The notes beneath the pieces are model-generated. The model did no database searches. It was given only the letters and a program-made list of their open reading frames with translations, and had not been told where the DNA came from. From assembly GCA_003963225.1 (NCBI GenBank), contig RXKB01000008.1, positions 98,405 to 162,404 of the forward strand: a stretch of 64,000 nt of DNA, in the 5' to 3' direction. Position numbers and translations under genes: made by a program. This DNA comes from Candidatus Babelota bacterium (GTDB taxonomy: Bacteria > Babelota > Babeliae > Babelales > Vermiphilaceae). Position 1 is the stretch's first letter, and the number at the start of each line of letters is the position of its first letter. Below are positions 17,377 to 27,281 of this stretch, one piece after another.

Positions 17377-18840
17377 CTAAGCGTTGTAAAGTTTATCGGC
17401 GACATTAATTGAGGTGTCAGTCGCTGAAGAACTATCTATAAAACTCTTTTTTTTATCTTTATACTGCTTAATCATAGCATTAATAATATCTTGTACTATA
17501 ACATCGGTATACACCTCTTCATCTATATCTTGCAATTCTGTTTTAATACTTTCAAAAAGAGAAGCAATATCAGCATGGCTAAATTCATCTGTTTGTTGAG
17601 CAATATATTGAATAGCACTGTTATCTAATGTCTTTTCTATGTCATTTTTGACAATGTCAAGCTCATATCCCACCTCTAAAAGCTCATTTTTTTTAAGTTT
17701 AATTAAAGCTTTGCGAGTCTTTTGATCTGGCAACGGCATATATACAAGCTCTTGAATACGCCTTGCCATAGCTTTATCAAGCACAACTTTATGATTCGTT
17801 GCTGCAATTAATAAAAACTTAGTGCTTGCTTGGCCTAATCTATTCAAAAAGTGATTAACAATGCGATGCTCTTGGGTACCCGGTTTTAATAAAGCTCTAT
17901 CTACAAATAACGAATCGGCCTCATCAATAAAAATAACTAATCCTCTATTAGAACGCTCAGCATAATCAAAAAGCTCATCAATAGATGATATACCTGCCCC
18001 TTCTTGAAAAAAAGCTCCTCCTGTCGTTTCTGCAAAATCCATACCCGATTCGTCTGCCAGATAACGAGCAAACATAGTTTTACCAGTACCTGGAGGCCCC
18101 CAAAGTAAAATATTTCTATATGAACTAGAAGCTTTTCTTGTTTTACGCATACGCACATTAGTTTTTTTAGTAATACGAACTAACTTAAGCAACCGTGCTT
18201 CAACTTGCTCGTCAAGTATCATAGGAAGCTTTTTTGATGGACAAAACCAGCTTTTTATACGATCCCAAAGGCCCATTTTTTTGCGTGTTAGCACACGAGG
18301 CTTTTGTATTTTTTTAAGAACAAAATACTCAATCATTTGCCATAACACTTTGCCTGCATAATACAAACTAAATGAAATCAAAAAACCCATACCAATAGTA
18401 GCTGCATAGGAACTGATATCTGCAGGATGTAAAATTGAACCGACATAACTTTGCTGGATAGTTCGCAAATGAGAAGCAGACTCCTTTGAACCTGCAGCAA
18501 TTTCTCCAAAAAAATTTTTATTGGCCTCCGCAACATTTCCACCCACTACTTTTGCATCGCTTCCCCATGACTTGGTGCCTTGAACAATTCCTTCCCCCAT
18601 GCTAGAAAGACCTGCCTGCAGTGCTTGCCCAATACCCTCACCAAAAGCAGCGTAATCTACACCAGAGGCGTCAAGCTTTACATTAACAGGAAGCCCTTCT
18701 TTGCCAAATTTAGAAACCAACTGATTAAAAACTTCTTTTTCTGGGTAAGCTTTTAATGTTGAATCGTTACCATGCATAGCCAAAACCTGCGTCGCAACAT
18801 AGCTTAATGCTGTAAAAAAACAAGCGAAATGTATACGCAT
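17377..18840 (-). CDS. Membrane-anchored AAA+ ATPase, ATAD3-like
   Basis: 487 residues. An N-terminal signal-peptide-like segment (1-21) precedes a helical, glycine/alanine-rich region (60-140), one membrane helix (about 146-168) and a cytoplasmic AAA+ domain (about 240-385). The ATPase core has Walker A GPPGTGKT (248-255), Walker B LVIFIDEAD (301-309), sensor 1 LLIAATN (343-349) and ARRIQE (359-364). Wording around these motifs, namely YRNILLWGPPGTGKTMFAR, SGMDFAETTGG and NRGLVIFIDEADSLF, recalls mitochondrial ATAD3 more than FtsH or katanin. A membrane helix just before the AAA module is also ATAD3-like. Function in bacteria unknown. The ATAD3 comparison is from memory of the motif wording. 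Confidence 0.75.
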   Translation of the reverse strand: MRIHFACFFTALSYVATQVLAMHGNDSTLKAYPEKEVFNQLVSKFGKEGLPVNVKLDASGVDYAAFGEGIGQALQAGLSSMGEGIVQGTKSWGSDAKVVGGNVAEANKNFFGEIAAGSKESASHLRTIQQSYVGSILHPADISSYAATIGMGFLISFSLYYAGKVLWQMIEYFVLKKIQKPRVLTRKKMGLWDRIKSWFCPSKKLPMILDEQVEARLLKLVRITKKTNVRMRKTRKASSSYRNILLWGPPGTGKTMFARYLADESGMDFAETTGGAFFQEGAGISSIDELFDYAERSNRGLVIFIDEADSLFVDRALLKPGTQEHRIVNHFLNRLGQASTKFLLIAATNHKVVLDKAMARRIQELVYMPLPDQKTRKALIKLKKNELLEVGYELDIVKNDIEKTLDNSAIQYIAQQTDEFSHADIASLFESIKTELQDIDEEVYTDVIVQDIINAMIKQYKDKKKSFIDSSSATDTSINVADKLYNA

Positions 18841-18986
18841 AGTGTATTTTCCTTTATACTTGGTAAAAATAAATATAAAAATTATTTATAATAATAATGT
18901 TTTCGAAAACAAACACAATTAAAAATGTTATTTTTCTTTATATTAAATTAAAAAAATTAATAAATTTAAAATATACATAAAAAAAC

Positions 18987-19958
18987 ATGGTAGCTTTAGA
19001 AAAAGTTAGTTTATTTATTATTGGACAAAAACTTATACAACCAAATCAAAAAGTTGTATTGGGCTTTTCAGGTGGGCCAGACTCAGTTTTTTTAGCCCAT
19101 GTACTGATTCATCTACAGCAAAACATACCATTTTCGCTAAATCTTGCCCATCTGGACCACGGCTGGCGGGCAACATCCTCAAATGACGCTCAATTTTGCC
19201 TTCAGTTTGCCAAAAAAAATAATTTCCATGCATCATTAGGCTTGGCCCACGACTTTGCGTCTGCGTTTAAATTTAACGGCTCTAAAGAAGAGTTTGCTCG
19301 TAACATTCGCAAGGCTTTCTTTAAAAAAGTTATGTTAGACACCCAAAGCGATCTTTTAGCGCTCGCTCACCATGCTGATGATCAACTGGAAACCTTTTTT
19401 ATACGCATTATGCGGGGCACAACCATAAGCGGACTTAAAAGTATGCTTCCTAAAGAAGGTCATATCATTCGCCCATTGTTAAACGTATCTAAAAAAGAAA
19501 TTCTACATTTTCTCGATGAACACAATATACCCTATTGCATTGATGAAACAAACAAATCAGAGCTTTTTTTACGCAATCGCATTCGTAATAAAGCAATTCC
19601 TGCATGCCAAGAAGCAGATGAACGATTCACGCAAAATAGCTTACGAACCATTAATCATTTGGCAGAAGTTGAAACATATCTTGCAAAGAACACACAAGAA
19701 ATATTTAACAATATATCTTTACTTTTTGATAATCAATTAACCATAGACATACAAAAACTGATGAGCATAGACCTTTTCATGCAACGGCGCCTTGTCATAT
19801 ATTGGCTATGCACAGAAAAAGTTCCTTTTAACCCTTCAGAAAAACTTATTCATGAAATTCTCAGATTTTTACAAAACAAAAAAGCAATGGCTCACACCGT
19901 ACATAATTGGACGATACATAAAAAAAATCTTTTTGCCTGGATTAATCATTTAAATTAG
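18987..19958 (+). CDS. tilS: tRNA(Ile)-lysidine synthase
   Basis: Modifies C34 of the tRNA-Ile with CAU anticodon to lysidine, allowing AUA decoding, which is essential in an AT-rich genome. About 323 residues. The PP-loop is VVLGFSGGPDSVFLAH, followed by LAHLDHGWR, LALAHHADDQLETFFIRIMRG (ATP/tRNA site) and CIDETNKSELFLRNRIRN. The length matches shorter TilS forms that lack the extended C-terminal domain. It is divergent from the ATAD3-like gene over 146 bases that contain the 12-bp palindrome GTTTTCGAAAAC at 18899-18910. Confidence 0.95.
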   Translation: MVALEKVSLFIIGQKLIQPNQKVVLGFSGGPDSVFLAHVLIHLQQNIPFSLNLAHLDHGWRATSSNDAQFCLQFAKKNNFHASLGLAHDFASAFKFNGSKEEFARNIRKAFFKKVMLDTQSDLLALAHHADDQLETFFIRIMRGTTISGLKSMLPKEGHIIRPLLNVSKKEILHFLDEHNIPYCIDETNKSELFLRNRIRNKAIPACQEADERFTQNSLRTINHLAEVETYLAKNTQEIFNNISLLFDNQLTIDIQKLMSIDLFMQRRLVIYWLCTEKVPFNPSEKLIHEILRFLQNKKAMAHTVHNWTIHKKNLFAWINHLN

Positions 19959-20010
19959 TTTTTTTACTTTATGTATTTTGAGTATACTACCATTATAAAA
20001 AAGGAGTTCA

Positions 20011-20988
20011 ATGCATTCAGCTAAAATAAGTAAAAACAAAAAAGTAATATATGCAATTATTATTGCTTGTTTGTTCAATACTAGCTTTCTTGTGGTACTA
20101 TTTTTTTTTGAATTACATTATTCAACAACCATGCTTGAGCCAACGTTTCTAGAACATAACCTATTGCTTGAACTTTTGGCAGAAGAAACCCCCATAAAAC
20201 AAGACGATAATGCTCAAGATCAAGCTGGCCTGATGATGCGTGGTGCTGAAGATGGCACACTTGCTCCATCACCCTTTTCTGATTATGTGCAAACAGTAAA
20301 TTCTTTTCCATCAGTCCAACCAACAGTTTCAAAGCAAATCAATAATACTCAAGATAATCTGCAAAGTAAAAACGAAATTTTACAGCAAGAGCCCTTAGAA
20401 AATAAAGAAGATGCAATAGCAAACGCATCAACCCCAAGCCAAAAAGAAATCACCCAGTCAAAAGATAGCGCAGCAACTTTTATCCAAACCGAAACTGTTG
20501 ATGTAGATTACCAGTCGAACAAAAAAGCCATTCAGCCTGCCAAAAAACCTAGTGTAAAAAAACAATCTACGCAGTCAAAAAGATCATTAGCTCAAATGAC
20601 GAAAAATGCAATACAAAACACCTGCTCAAAAGGAAACGGTGCTATTTTTAGCGCTGGTGATAAACACAGGCTGCCATCAGAGCTGCAACTGGCAGAAGAA
20701 CAGTACTGGATTAAGCTTGAACAAGCATTTCATAACGCATCAGTAACTTATACAAACGTATTCCCAGTAAACGCTACTGGCCAAAGAAAACCATTGGCTT
20801 CAGTTATTATTAGCTATTTTTCTGATGGAATTATTAAAAAAATTATTATTCAACAATCATCAGGCAATAAGACTATTGATCAAGCTATTTTGAGCATTTT
20901 TAACCAAATACAACTACTGGTTCCTGCCTTACCCAAGCGATTACTTGAAATATACGGACAACAAAAGATTTGTAGTATATATTATTGA
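20011..20988 (+). CDS. TonB/TolA-like energy-transducing protein
   Basis: About 325 residues with AAGGAG seven bases before the ATG. One N-terminal membrane anchor (VIYAIIIACLFNTSFLVVLFFF) is followed by a long polar, glutamine/lysine-rich periplasmic linker (60-200). The C-terminal domain carries the TonB pattern ASVIISYFSDGIIKKII, QQSSGNKTIDQAIL and a final hydrophobic-proline segment. Such proteins couple the inner-membrane proton gradient to outer-membrane transport or integrity. ExbB/ExbD or TolQ/TolR partners are not in the window, so TonB and TolA cannot be told apart. Confidence 0.7.
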   Translation: MHSAKISKNKKVIYAIIIACLFNTSFLVVLFFFELHYSTTMLEPTFLEHNLLLELLAEETPIKQDDNAQDQAGLMMRGAEDGTLAPSPFSDYVQTVNSFPSVQPTVSKQINNTQDNLQSKNEILQQEPLENKEDAIANASTPSQKEITQSKDSAATFIQTETVDVDYQSNKKAIQPAKKPSVKKQSTQSKRSLAQMTKNAIQNTCSKGNGAIFSAGDKHRLPSELQLAEEQYWIKLEQAFHNASVTYTNVFPVNATGQRKPLASVIISYFSDGIIKKIIIQQSSGNKTIDQAILSIFNQIQLLVPALPKRLLEIYGQQKICSIYY

Positions 20989-21074
20989 AATTTAACAAAT
21001 TTTTAAAAGATGGAAATGTAATTATTACAATTATAAAAACAATAATTTAGTTTCAATGTTAAATGGAAAAGACT

Positions 21075-21599
21075 ATGAATAAAGTAATCGCACTATTGGC
21101 ATTTCTTATAACAACTCACACAATGCCTATGAATTGGCTTATGTCAAAAGCAAGCCCAATTACTCATTGACATTATTTAATAAAATAACTTTTGTAAAAC
21201 CGCATGCCGTTCAAGCAAGACCATATTTTTCAAAAAGCATTATTATATCAAGGGTATTTAACAAAAACTTGAAGAAGATCGAAAAAAAACTATGCCACAT
21301 TAACACAAGGCGCTCAAAACGCACAATTAAACCATGAAAAACAAAGAAAAACAATATTAGAAGTAATTGCAAATATAAAAAAGCTCGAAAACGTCCAAAA
21401 AAATTTTGCAAAAGACCGGTCAGAACTAGAGACCTTAAACAGTATGTTTAATAAAAAAGCAGAAGAATTAAAAAAGACTGTCTCAACAATTGATAGCTTA
21501 AGCGGAAATAAAAAAACTATTTTTGATTTAATTATCCAAAAAAATGATTTGTACAATCAAATAATTGGAAAAAAGAAATTAATAGATCAAAATTTTTAA
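21075..21599 (+). pseudogene. Decayed gene for an exported coiled-coil protein
   Basis: The frame opens with a signal peptide (ATG at 21075, KVIALLAFLITTHTMP) and stops early. Coding-like sequence continues in other frames: LAYVKSKPNYSLTLFNKI, then YQGYLTK, then LEEDRKK. After an 8-A tract near 21282-21289 comes a long clean frame (YATLTQGAQNAQLNHEKQR and onward) ending at TAA 21597-21599. The pieces read as one coherent helical protein only if several single-base shifts are assumed. I therefore interpret it as a pseudogene rather than several tiny genes. Sequencing error at homopolymers could explain one shift but hardly all. Confidence 0.7.
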
Positions 21600-21672
21600 T
21601 CAATGTCACTAAACGGCAAGCAGATTAAATTACCTGAAGAGTAATACATAAATAGATAAACAAATTAACAAA

Positions 21673-21702
21673 AGAGGGGCTTCTTAAAGCCCCTCTTTCT
21701 TT
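21673..21702 (+). terminator. Intrinsic terminator
   Basis: AGAGGGGCTT (21673-21682) pairs perfectly with AAGCCCCTCT (21687-21696) over a 4-base loop, followed by TTCTTT. It remains after the pseudogene. Confidence 0.88.
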
Positions 21703-21829
21703 GTATACATATTTTATTTTCTAATCTTTTAACCTATCTTAAATTTTAAAAATCAAATCTTTTCCTTTTTTAACTACCTGTTATACTAAAAATGTACTGT
21801 ATCTGTTCACTTTTTAACGTAGTAACAAC

Positions 21830-22963
21830 ATGCAAAAAAAAGATTTTTATACTATTTTAGGCGTTGAAAAAACGGCATCTGAGCAAGAAATAAAAGCAGC
21901 ATACCGGAAATTAGCTCTTAAATATCACCCTGATCGTAATCCTAATAATAAAGAAGCTGAAGAAAAGTTTAAAGAAGCTGCCGAAGCTTACGAAGTTCTT
22001 TCTGATAAAGAAAAAAGAGCTCGCTACGACCAGTTTGGGCATGCAGACATGGGCAGCGGAGCAGGCGGATTTCACAGCCATGGCATGAACATGGATGATA
22101 TTTTTGAAAACTTTGGGGATATTTTTGGGTCAATGTTTGGTGGTGGACAAAGCCGGAAAAGCAGGGCAAAAAGCGGCCCAAAGCCTTTACGTGGTCATGA
22201 TTTAAGCAAAGAAATTGAAATAACGCTCTTAGAAGCTTTTCAAGGGTGCAAACACGAACTTGGCTATTACCATTTTATGTCATGCGAACAATGTAGCGGC
22301 AAAGGTATGGCTGCAGGCACCTCAGCACATGCTTGTGAACAATGCCATGGAAGCGGACAAATTCAGTTTCAACAAGGCTTTTTTATGTATGCGCAGGCAT
22401 GCAACGGATGTAACGGCGAAGGGTTTACTATATCGTCCCCTTGCACCAAATGTAATGGCCAAAGCAGAATCCAGCAGTTTGATAAATTTTCTATTACTAT
22501 TCCAGAAGGTATTTTTGACGGCGCTGAGCTACGCATAACAAGCAAAGGAGATGCTGGCGTATTTGGTGGCAAATCTGGCGATTTATTTGTTAAAGTACAT
22601 ATTAAAACCAGCCCCACTTTTAAACGAGAAGGCGATGACCTTGTTTGCACCGTTACTTTGACTTATCCGCAGCTTGTTTTGGGCTGCCAACTTGAAATAG
22701 AAAGCCTTGACAAATCAAGACATTTAGTAAAAATTCCAAAAGGTTGTGCCGTTGGCGATCGGATTGCAATTGTAGGAAAAGGCTTTAAGAAAATAAAATC
22801 TAATACCGTAGGAAACTTAATAATTGTAACCCAATGCCATATTCCTACTAAATTAACTTCAGAAGAAAAGCGTATACTTTCTGAATATTCAGAATTAATT
22901 GGCACCAACGTGCAAGCAGAAAACGGTGGTATTGGTTGGTTTTTTAAAAAATTTTTAGGTTGA
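21830..22963 (+). CDS. dnaJ: Chaperone protein DnaJ
   Basis: Hsp40 co-chaperone stimulating DnaK ATPase. 377 residues with the full type I layout. The J-domain (5-70) has HPD in [11 protein letters not shown] Gly/Phe-rich linker (75-115) follows, then four zinc-finger repeats: [24 protein letters not shown] and the divergent CTKCNGQS. The C-terminal substrate-binding domain is present. dnaK and grpE are not adjacent, so the gene stands alone between two terminators. No CIRCE-type operator was recognised upstream. Confidence 0.97.
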   Translation: MQKKDFYTILGVEKTASEQEIKAAYRKLALKYHPDRNPNNKEAEEKFKEAAEAYEVLSDKEKRARYDQFGHADMGSGAGGFHSHGMNMDDIFENFGDIFGSMFGGGQSRKSRAKSGPKPLRGHDLSKEIEITLLEAFQGCKHELGYYHFMSCEQCSGKGMAAGTSAHACEQCHGSGQIQFQQGFFMYAQACNGCNGEGFTISSPCTKCNGQSRIQQFDKFSITIPEGIFDGAELRITSKGDAGVFGGKSGDLFVKVHIKTSPTFKREGDDLVCTVTLTYPQLVLGCQLEIESLDKSRHLVKIPKGCAVGDRIAIVGKGFKKIKSNTVGNLIIVTQCHIPTKLTSEEKRILSEYSELIGTNVQAENGGIGWFFKKFLG

Positions 22964-23013
22964 TTTCTTTTAAAATTTTTTAAAAAGTTTATTAAGACAA
23001 GCATTTTGAGTGC

Positions 23014-23045
23014 AAAGGGAGGGCGTTATAATCCTCCCTTTTTTT
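23014..23045 (+). terminator. Intrinsic terminator after dnaJ
   Basis: AAAGGGAGG (23014-23022) pairs with CCTCCCTTT (23033-23041), followed by a run of T. Confidence 0.88.
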
Positions 23046-23065
23046 GTAACAAATCCGATAATTTT

Positions 23066-24187
23066 TTAGACCCTCATTACTTTTTTATGCATAAGTTTCT
23101 GCGAATAAGGTGAACTTTTATATTGCCCATAATTTTTTTGCGTAAACCGTTCAAGATAAGTATAAAAAAAATCCCTATCTACAGCTTTAATCACTGCTTG
23201 CTCATGGGCTTCGGCCAAAACCACTGGATACCCATCACCCTTTTGCGCTTGATCTTTAATATAGCTGGCTACTTTATTGATAAGCCCAATGTCCTCTGCC
23301 ATCCACGCAGGAAACTCGACTCGAGCAACTTCTTTACCTACATTAATATAAAAAAAATGGGGCTTTAAATGGTCTGGATAAGCACAAGAGATTGGACTTG
23401 TATTTTTAAAAATAGTGGTGCGATAACCAATAGGAAGATATAAACAGACTAATAAAGAATCTACCATGCCATCTATTGACTCGTATAATGAAGTATTTTG
23501 AACATCAAAATTACATAAAAAAAGCCTCAAAATTGAAATTAGTTCTTTACTTTTTGGACTACTAATATACGCTGCTGATGGTATTTTGTGTACATAACTC
23601 ATGTTTAAACAACCAAGATATTCATCTAAAAATCTTTCTCGCAACCCTTTTTGTAAATCTAAATGCCAAAAAATAAAAGAACCATCAAACAATAGCAACC
23701 CATTAGAACTTGAGCGCAATACATCTTTTGCTTTTTCAAAACCATAAGTCAGCTCATGACCATGCCGTATACCATTAATTATCTCAACAGAATACAGTTG
23801 CTCATCTTTATATGGATACACAAATGGAACGCTTTCAAATGCAACCGAGCTTACCGTGTCTTGATAACAAAAGTTTACTAGTCCTATATTTATCAAAAAA
23901 CAGCGCCCTTTAATATGCCTGTCTGGATAAATTTGAGACCCATCTACAGAAATAATATGATATATATTACAAGCATCAGGCACGGCGATGACTTTATCAA
24001 GCTCATCTTGCCACAAAGGAATAGGCCATATAGACCCTTTAAAGTTGCGTACTTTTTCTAAAAACATCATTTCTTTATTTAATAAAAGCCACTGCTCATA
24101 AACCATAGGACAGAAATGTTCTTGGGTATAAAAAAGATCTAAAGCTTTTTTTTCTATCTCTGTTACCAGTTTGATTTTATTAAGCAT
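23066..24187 (-). CDS. NurA-domain nuclease-like protein
   Basis: About 373 residues. NurA features are ISVDGSQIYPDRH with the metal-binding aspartate (about 100-112), GLLLFDGSFIFW (about 180), AAYISSPKSKELI, FFYINVGKEVARVEFPAWM and the C-terminal GYPVVLAEAHEQAVI. NurA nucleases resect DNA 5' to 3', usually with the HerA helicase. HerA is not in the window. No signal peptide, so cytoplasmic. It starts at the ATG at 24187 with AGGT upstream and is divergent from the exported HAD gene. Confidence 0.75.
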   Translation of the reverse strand: MLNKIKLVTEIEKKALDLFYTQEHFCPMVYEQWLLLNKEMMFLEKVRNFKGSIWPIPLWQDELDKVIAVPDACNIYHIISVDGSQIYPDRHIKGRCFLINIGLVNFCYQDTVSSVAFESVPFVYPYKDEQLYSVEIINGIRHGHELTYGFEKAKDVLRSSSNGLLLFDGSFIFWHLDLQKGLRERFLDEYLGCLNMSYVHKIPSAAYISSPKSKELISILRLFLCNFDVQNTSLYESIDGMVDSLLVCLYLPIGYRTTIFKNTSPISCAYPDHLKPHFFYINVGKEVARVEFPAWMAEDIGLINKVASYIKDQAQKGDGYPVVLAEAHEQAVIKAVDRDFFYTYLERFTQKNYGQYKSSPYSQKLMHKKVMRV

Positions 24188-24402
24188 AAAACCTATTTTT
24201 GTTATAGAATACTCACTGCAACTATAATAAAAACTCCTTAATCTAGCAAACGGCCTGTATAATTAGTTTATCATACATTTTTATATATTATTTGTAATAT
24301 ATAAATTAAAAAAATAACCATATTGTTATATTTATTTAGCTTTTTATCTAAAAATTAGATATACTATCCTATATAATATATGTATATTTGTAAAAAATAA
24401 AA

Positions 24403-25287
24403 ATGAAATATATTTTATTAAAACGTATTAAAATTATTATACTTATTTTGCTTTTTTCCTGTAAACTAACCCTCATCCTACAGGCAAAAAATGTCGTTTT
24501 TGATTTAGGCGGTGTTTTATTTCATACAAAAACCCCTATTTCAATGCTTTGCAAACAATTATCAATAACAACATTAGTTGCATACATGCTCCATCCGCAT
24601 ACTACAAAATACAATATAAAAGGCAAAATGCTTGCTTTTTTAGATAAAATTAAAGAACGGACACAAGAACATAATTGCATTGATCTACCTGTAGATGATC
24701 AAGGAAATCTATTGCCATTAATTATGCATGAATGGCTTGCAGGCTCTGTAACATCGCACGAAGCAATAACTCATATTAGGAAATTTGCTAAACAAAACCC
24801 TACCCTTTTTAACTGTGCTATTGAACGTAAATTAATGTTAGCAATTATGCATTTTATTTTTAATCCTAACACGTTCGCTCAAACTCAACAAATACATCCA
24901 GACGCATTAAAAATAGTTCAAAAATTAAAAAAAGATGGCTATAAAATTTATATTTTATCTAATTGGGATAAAGAATCTTTTGTATTGATACAAGAAAAAC
25001 ATAAAGAACTATTTACCCTGTTTGATGGCATTATGATTTCTGGGGAAGAAGGCATGGTAAAACCTTCTTCCTGTTTTTACAAAGCTTTTTTGAATAAATA
25101 TAATCTTGATCCAAAATCATGTATTTTTATTGATGACCAAAAAACAAATATTATAGCGGCTCAAACTATTGGTATGAATGGCTTTGTATGCCCTTACTTT
25201 AAAAAAAAGTTATTTTTAAAGCGAACTGCAAACTTATTAGCTGCCTATAAAAAAATTATCGCTTTTAATAATGACCATACCTTATGA
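24403..25287 (+). CDS. Exported HAD-superfamily phosphatase-like protein
   Basis: About 294 residues. A hydrophobic N-terminus (IKIIILILLFSCKLTLILQA) looks like a signal peptide, which is unusual for this superfamily. HAD motif I is VVFDLGGVLFHT, in the D-x-G variant seen in YihX-like and epoxide-hydrolase-N-domain members. Motif II is IYILSNWDKES. The motif III lysine is in GMVKPSSCFY and motif IV is CIFIDDQKTNIIAA. Residues 40-160 would form the cap. The substrate is unknown. The gene overlaps the end of the opposite-strand gene by six bases. Confidence 0.8.
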   Translation: MKYILLKRIKIIILILLFSCKLTLILQAKNVVFDLGGVLFHTKTPISMLCKQLSITTLVAYMLHPHTTKYNIKGKMLAFLDKIKERTQEHNCIDLPVDDQGNLLPLIMHEWLAGSVTSHEAITHIRKFAKQNPTLFNCAIERKLMLAIMHFIFNPNTFAQTQQIHPDALKIVQKLKKDGYKIYILSNWDKESFVLIQEKHKELFTLFDGIMISGEEGMVKPSSCFYKAFLNKYNLDPKSCIFIDDQKTNIIAAQTIGMNGFVCPYFKKKLFLKRTANLLAAYKKIIAFNNDHTL

Positions 25288-26259
25288 CTCAATAAGCATA
25301 GCTCCTGTGATAGACTTTTCTGTTGTAATAAAAAAGTGATTGTTTGAACATGGAAACACCATCATAGCATCGCTGTTGTTTTCAATTTTTTTCACATAAT
25401 GCTTATTATACGGTCTTACCATGCAACTTAAAGGTATATCGTGGCAAACAGCATTATAATCAACTAGCATAGATTGACGTCTTGGAGTATGTTGCGCCAA
25501 CACGTCATTCCATACTAATACCTTTTCTCTGTCATTCATATAAGCAGTAGTATCAAGCCGTTCAATAAATTTAATCAATTGATTAAATTTATCTTTGCTC
25601 CATTCATACTGTTCTTCTTTTAATTTTTCAAAACCGATATGAAAAATAATATCATCTCTTTTATTATTGGATTGTGTCAGTACAGTAGCCTTTCTAGGGA
25701 AACAAGTACTTGTTATGCCAGCATTATGTATACCATTCGCACAATGCAAGAGCCCATAACAATAATATTTATTAAAAACCCCATACTTACCATTTTGTAC
25801 TCCTTGAACTCCTTTGGATATCAATGTATAAATTAAAGGCGCAGAAAGACAATGGTAATGATCTTCACAATGCCTGAATTGTTGCAGTACAGATGTTTTA
25901 AAATTTAAAGACACATTAGGATATTTTTTCTGTTTGATCAAAAAAATTTTTTTTGTATTTTTTTGATCAATGTTTTTAACAGTTTTTCTTTTTAGTAGCT
26001 CATCAAAAGGCAAATTAGACGGTTCATCATTAATCAACATTTGAAGATTAAAATCATCTTGAGAAAGAACTTTTACTTTTTGACCCCCGTTATGTGCTTG
26101 ATTTTTATAATATTGGCCAAGATTTTTGGCAAATTGTTGTATCGCTCTGCTTAAAGAATCTATTGGATTAGTATAACTTGGTTTTATTTATGAGCAGGCT
26201 AGAATAGCACAGCAAATAAACATATGTTTGCATTTTAATAAATAATTAGACCTTAACAT
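25282..26259 (-). pseudogene. Exported protein gene interrupted by an in-frame stop codon
   Basis: The long open part (ATG at 26040 to 25282, 252 codons) continues upstream in the same frame without a stop through about 49 further codons (IKPSYTNPIDSLSRAIQQ and onward) to a TAA at 26188-26190. Before that stop, still in frame, lie an ATG at 26259 with AAGGA upstream and a signal-peptide-like stretch (HMFICCAILACS). The simplest reading is one exported protein of about 325 residues carrying a nonsense mutation just after its signal peptide. A shortened unexported protein from 26040 could still be made. The body (QFRHCEDHYHCLSAPL, GLLHCANGIHNAGITSTCF) belongs to no family I recognise. Confidence 0.7.
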
Positions 26260-26478
26260 ACTTTTTCCTTATAAGTAAAAATTTAAATATAATAAAAATA
26301 ATTATATAAAGAAAAAATAAAAATTAGCAAATAAATACCTTTAAAAAAATGTGTCAAAAAGATAATTTTTTTGTATTTAAAAAATGGTAATAATAAAAAT
26401 AAGAACGGATATAAAAATGTGATCAGATATGATGTACAAATAAAAAATACATAAAAAACGTAAGCAATGTTACTTATA

Positions 26479-27153
26479 CTATTTATACTTATAAAAAATG
26501 GATGGTAATAACAAAAAACAAAGTAATAACATGCATGCAATTAAAAATGTAGGGGAAAAAATGTCGCTAACGGAATTTAATGTAGTAAATTGAGAGCCAG
26601 CAAACGCATACACTACCATTACAGGTGCAGAACCAAATAATGATGTTGCAATAAATAAAGGTACAGAAACACCCAAAAGTGCTGCAATCGTATTAATAAT
26701 AACGTATGGGACAACGGTTAAAAAATGTAATATAATAAGAGCTGTAAACACCCCCCGCTGCCCTATCCAAAAACTCATTTCTTGCGTAACATGTTGATAT
26801 TTCATACTCATAAAAGATAAAAGAAATTTTTTAATCAGTAAAAATGAAATCAACGCACCTACAGTGGAAGAAACAATTGCAGCAACACTACCAATCATGG
26901 TACCAAACAACATCCCCCCAAACAACGTAAGCGGCATAAGTACGGGGACTGCAAAAATAGCACACAAAACATATATAGAACTATATATGGCTATTGCTTT
27001 TGCTGGGCAACATTTGACAGTGCTTTGTAAATATATTTTTACCAATTCTACATAATAATATAGCTCAATCAGATGATTTTTGATATACCATATACTCAAA
27101 AAAACTAGTATAGCTATGCTCAATATTAACAATATTTTGATTACTTTTTTCAT
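26479..27153 (-). CDS. TVP38/TMEM64 family membrane protein
   Basis: About 224 residues from the ATG at 27153 (KKVIKILLILSIAILVF). Several membrane segments are visible, with the family core AVPVLMPLTLFGGMLFGTM, followed by SVAAIVSSTVGALISFLLI and RGVFTALIILHFLTVVPYV. TVP38/TMEM64 proteins are DedA-related and linked to lipid movement and envelope homeostasis. The precise role here is unknown. The 219 bases downstream (26260-26478) are AT-rich and hold nothing I can support. Confidence 0.85.
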   Translation of the reverse strand: MKKVIKILLILSIAILVFLSIWYIKNHLIELYYYVELVKIYLQSTVKCCPAKAIAIYSSIYVLCAIFAVPVLMPLTLFGGMLFGTMIGSVAAIVSSTVGALISFLLIKKFLLSFMSMKYQHVTQEMSFWIGQRGVFTALIILHFLTVVPYVIINTIAALLGVSVPLFIATSLFGSAPVMVVYAFAGSQFTTLNSVSDIFSPTFLIACMLLLCFLLLPSIFYKYK

Positions 27154-27281
27154 AGATAAACTCACAAAAGTACTACATTTTTCACTTTATGAAAAAAACA
27201 AACTTATTATCAAGTGTTTTGGCAAATACACAATTTTTGTGTGTCTTGGTCTTTTTAATTTTAAATCATAAGAAATGCAAT

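Noticed and set aside
18899..18910. 12-bp palindrome GTTTTCGAAAAC as a LexA box
   Set aside because: It lacks the spacing of known LexA operators, and a single AT-rich palindrome is weak evidence. Kept only as a note under tilS.
26283..26540. Open frame of 85 codons on the minus strand, rich in Phe, Tyr and Ile
   Set aside because: It overlaps the end of the TVP38/TMEM64 gene in another frame, has no start context and reflects AT-rich composition. Not a supported gene.
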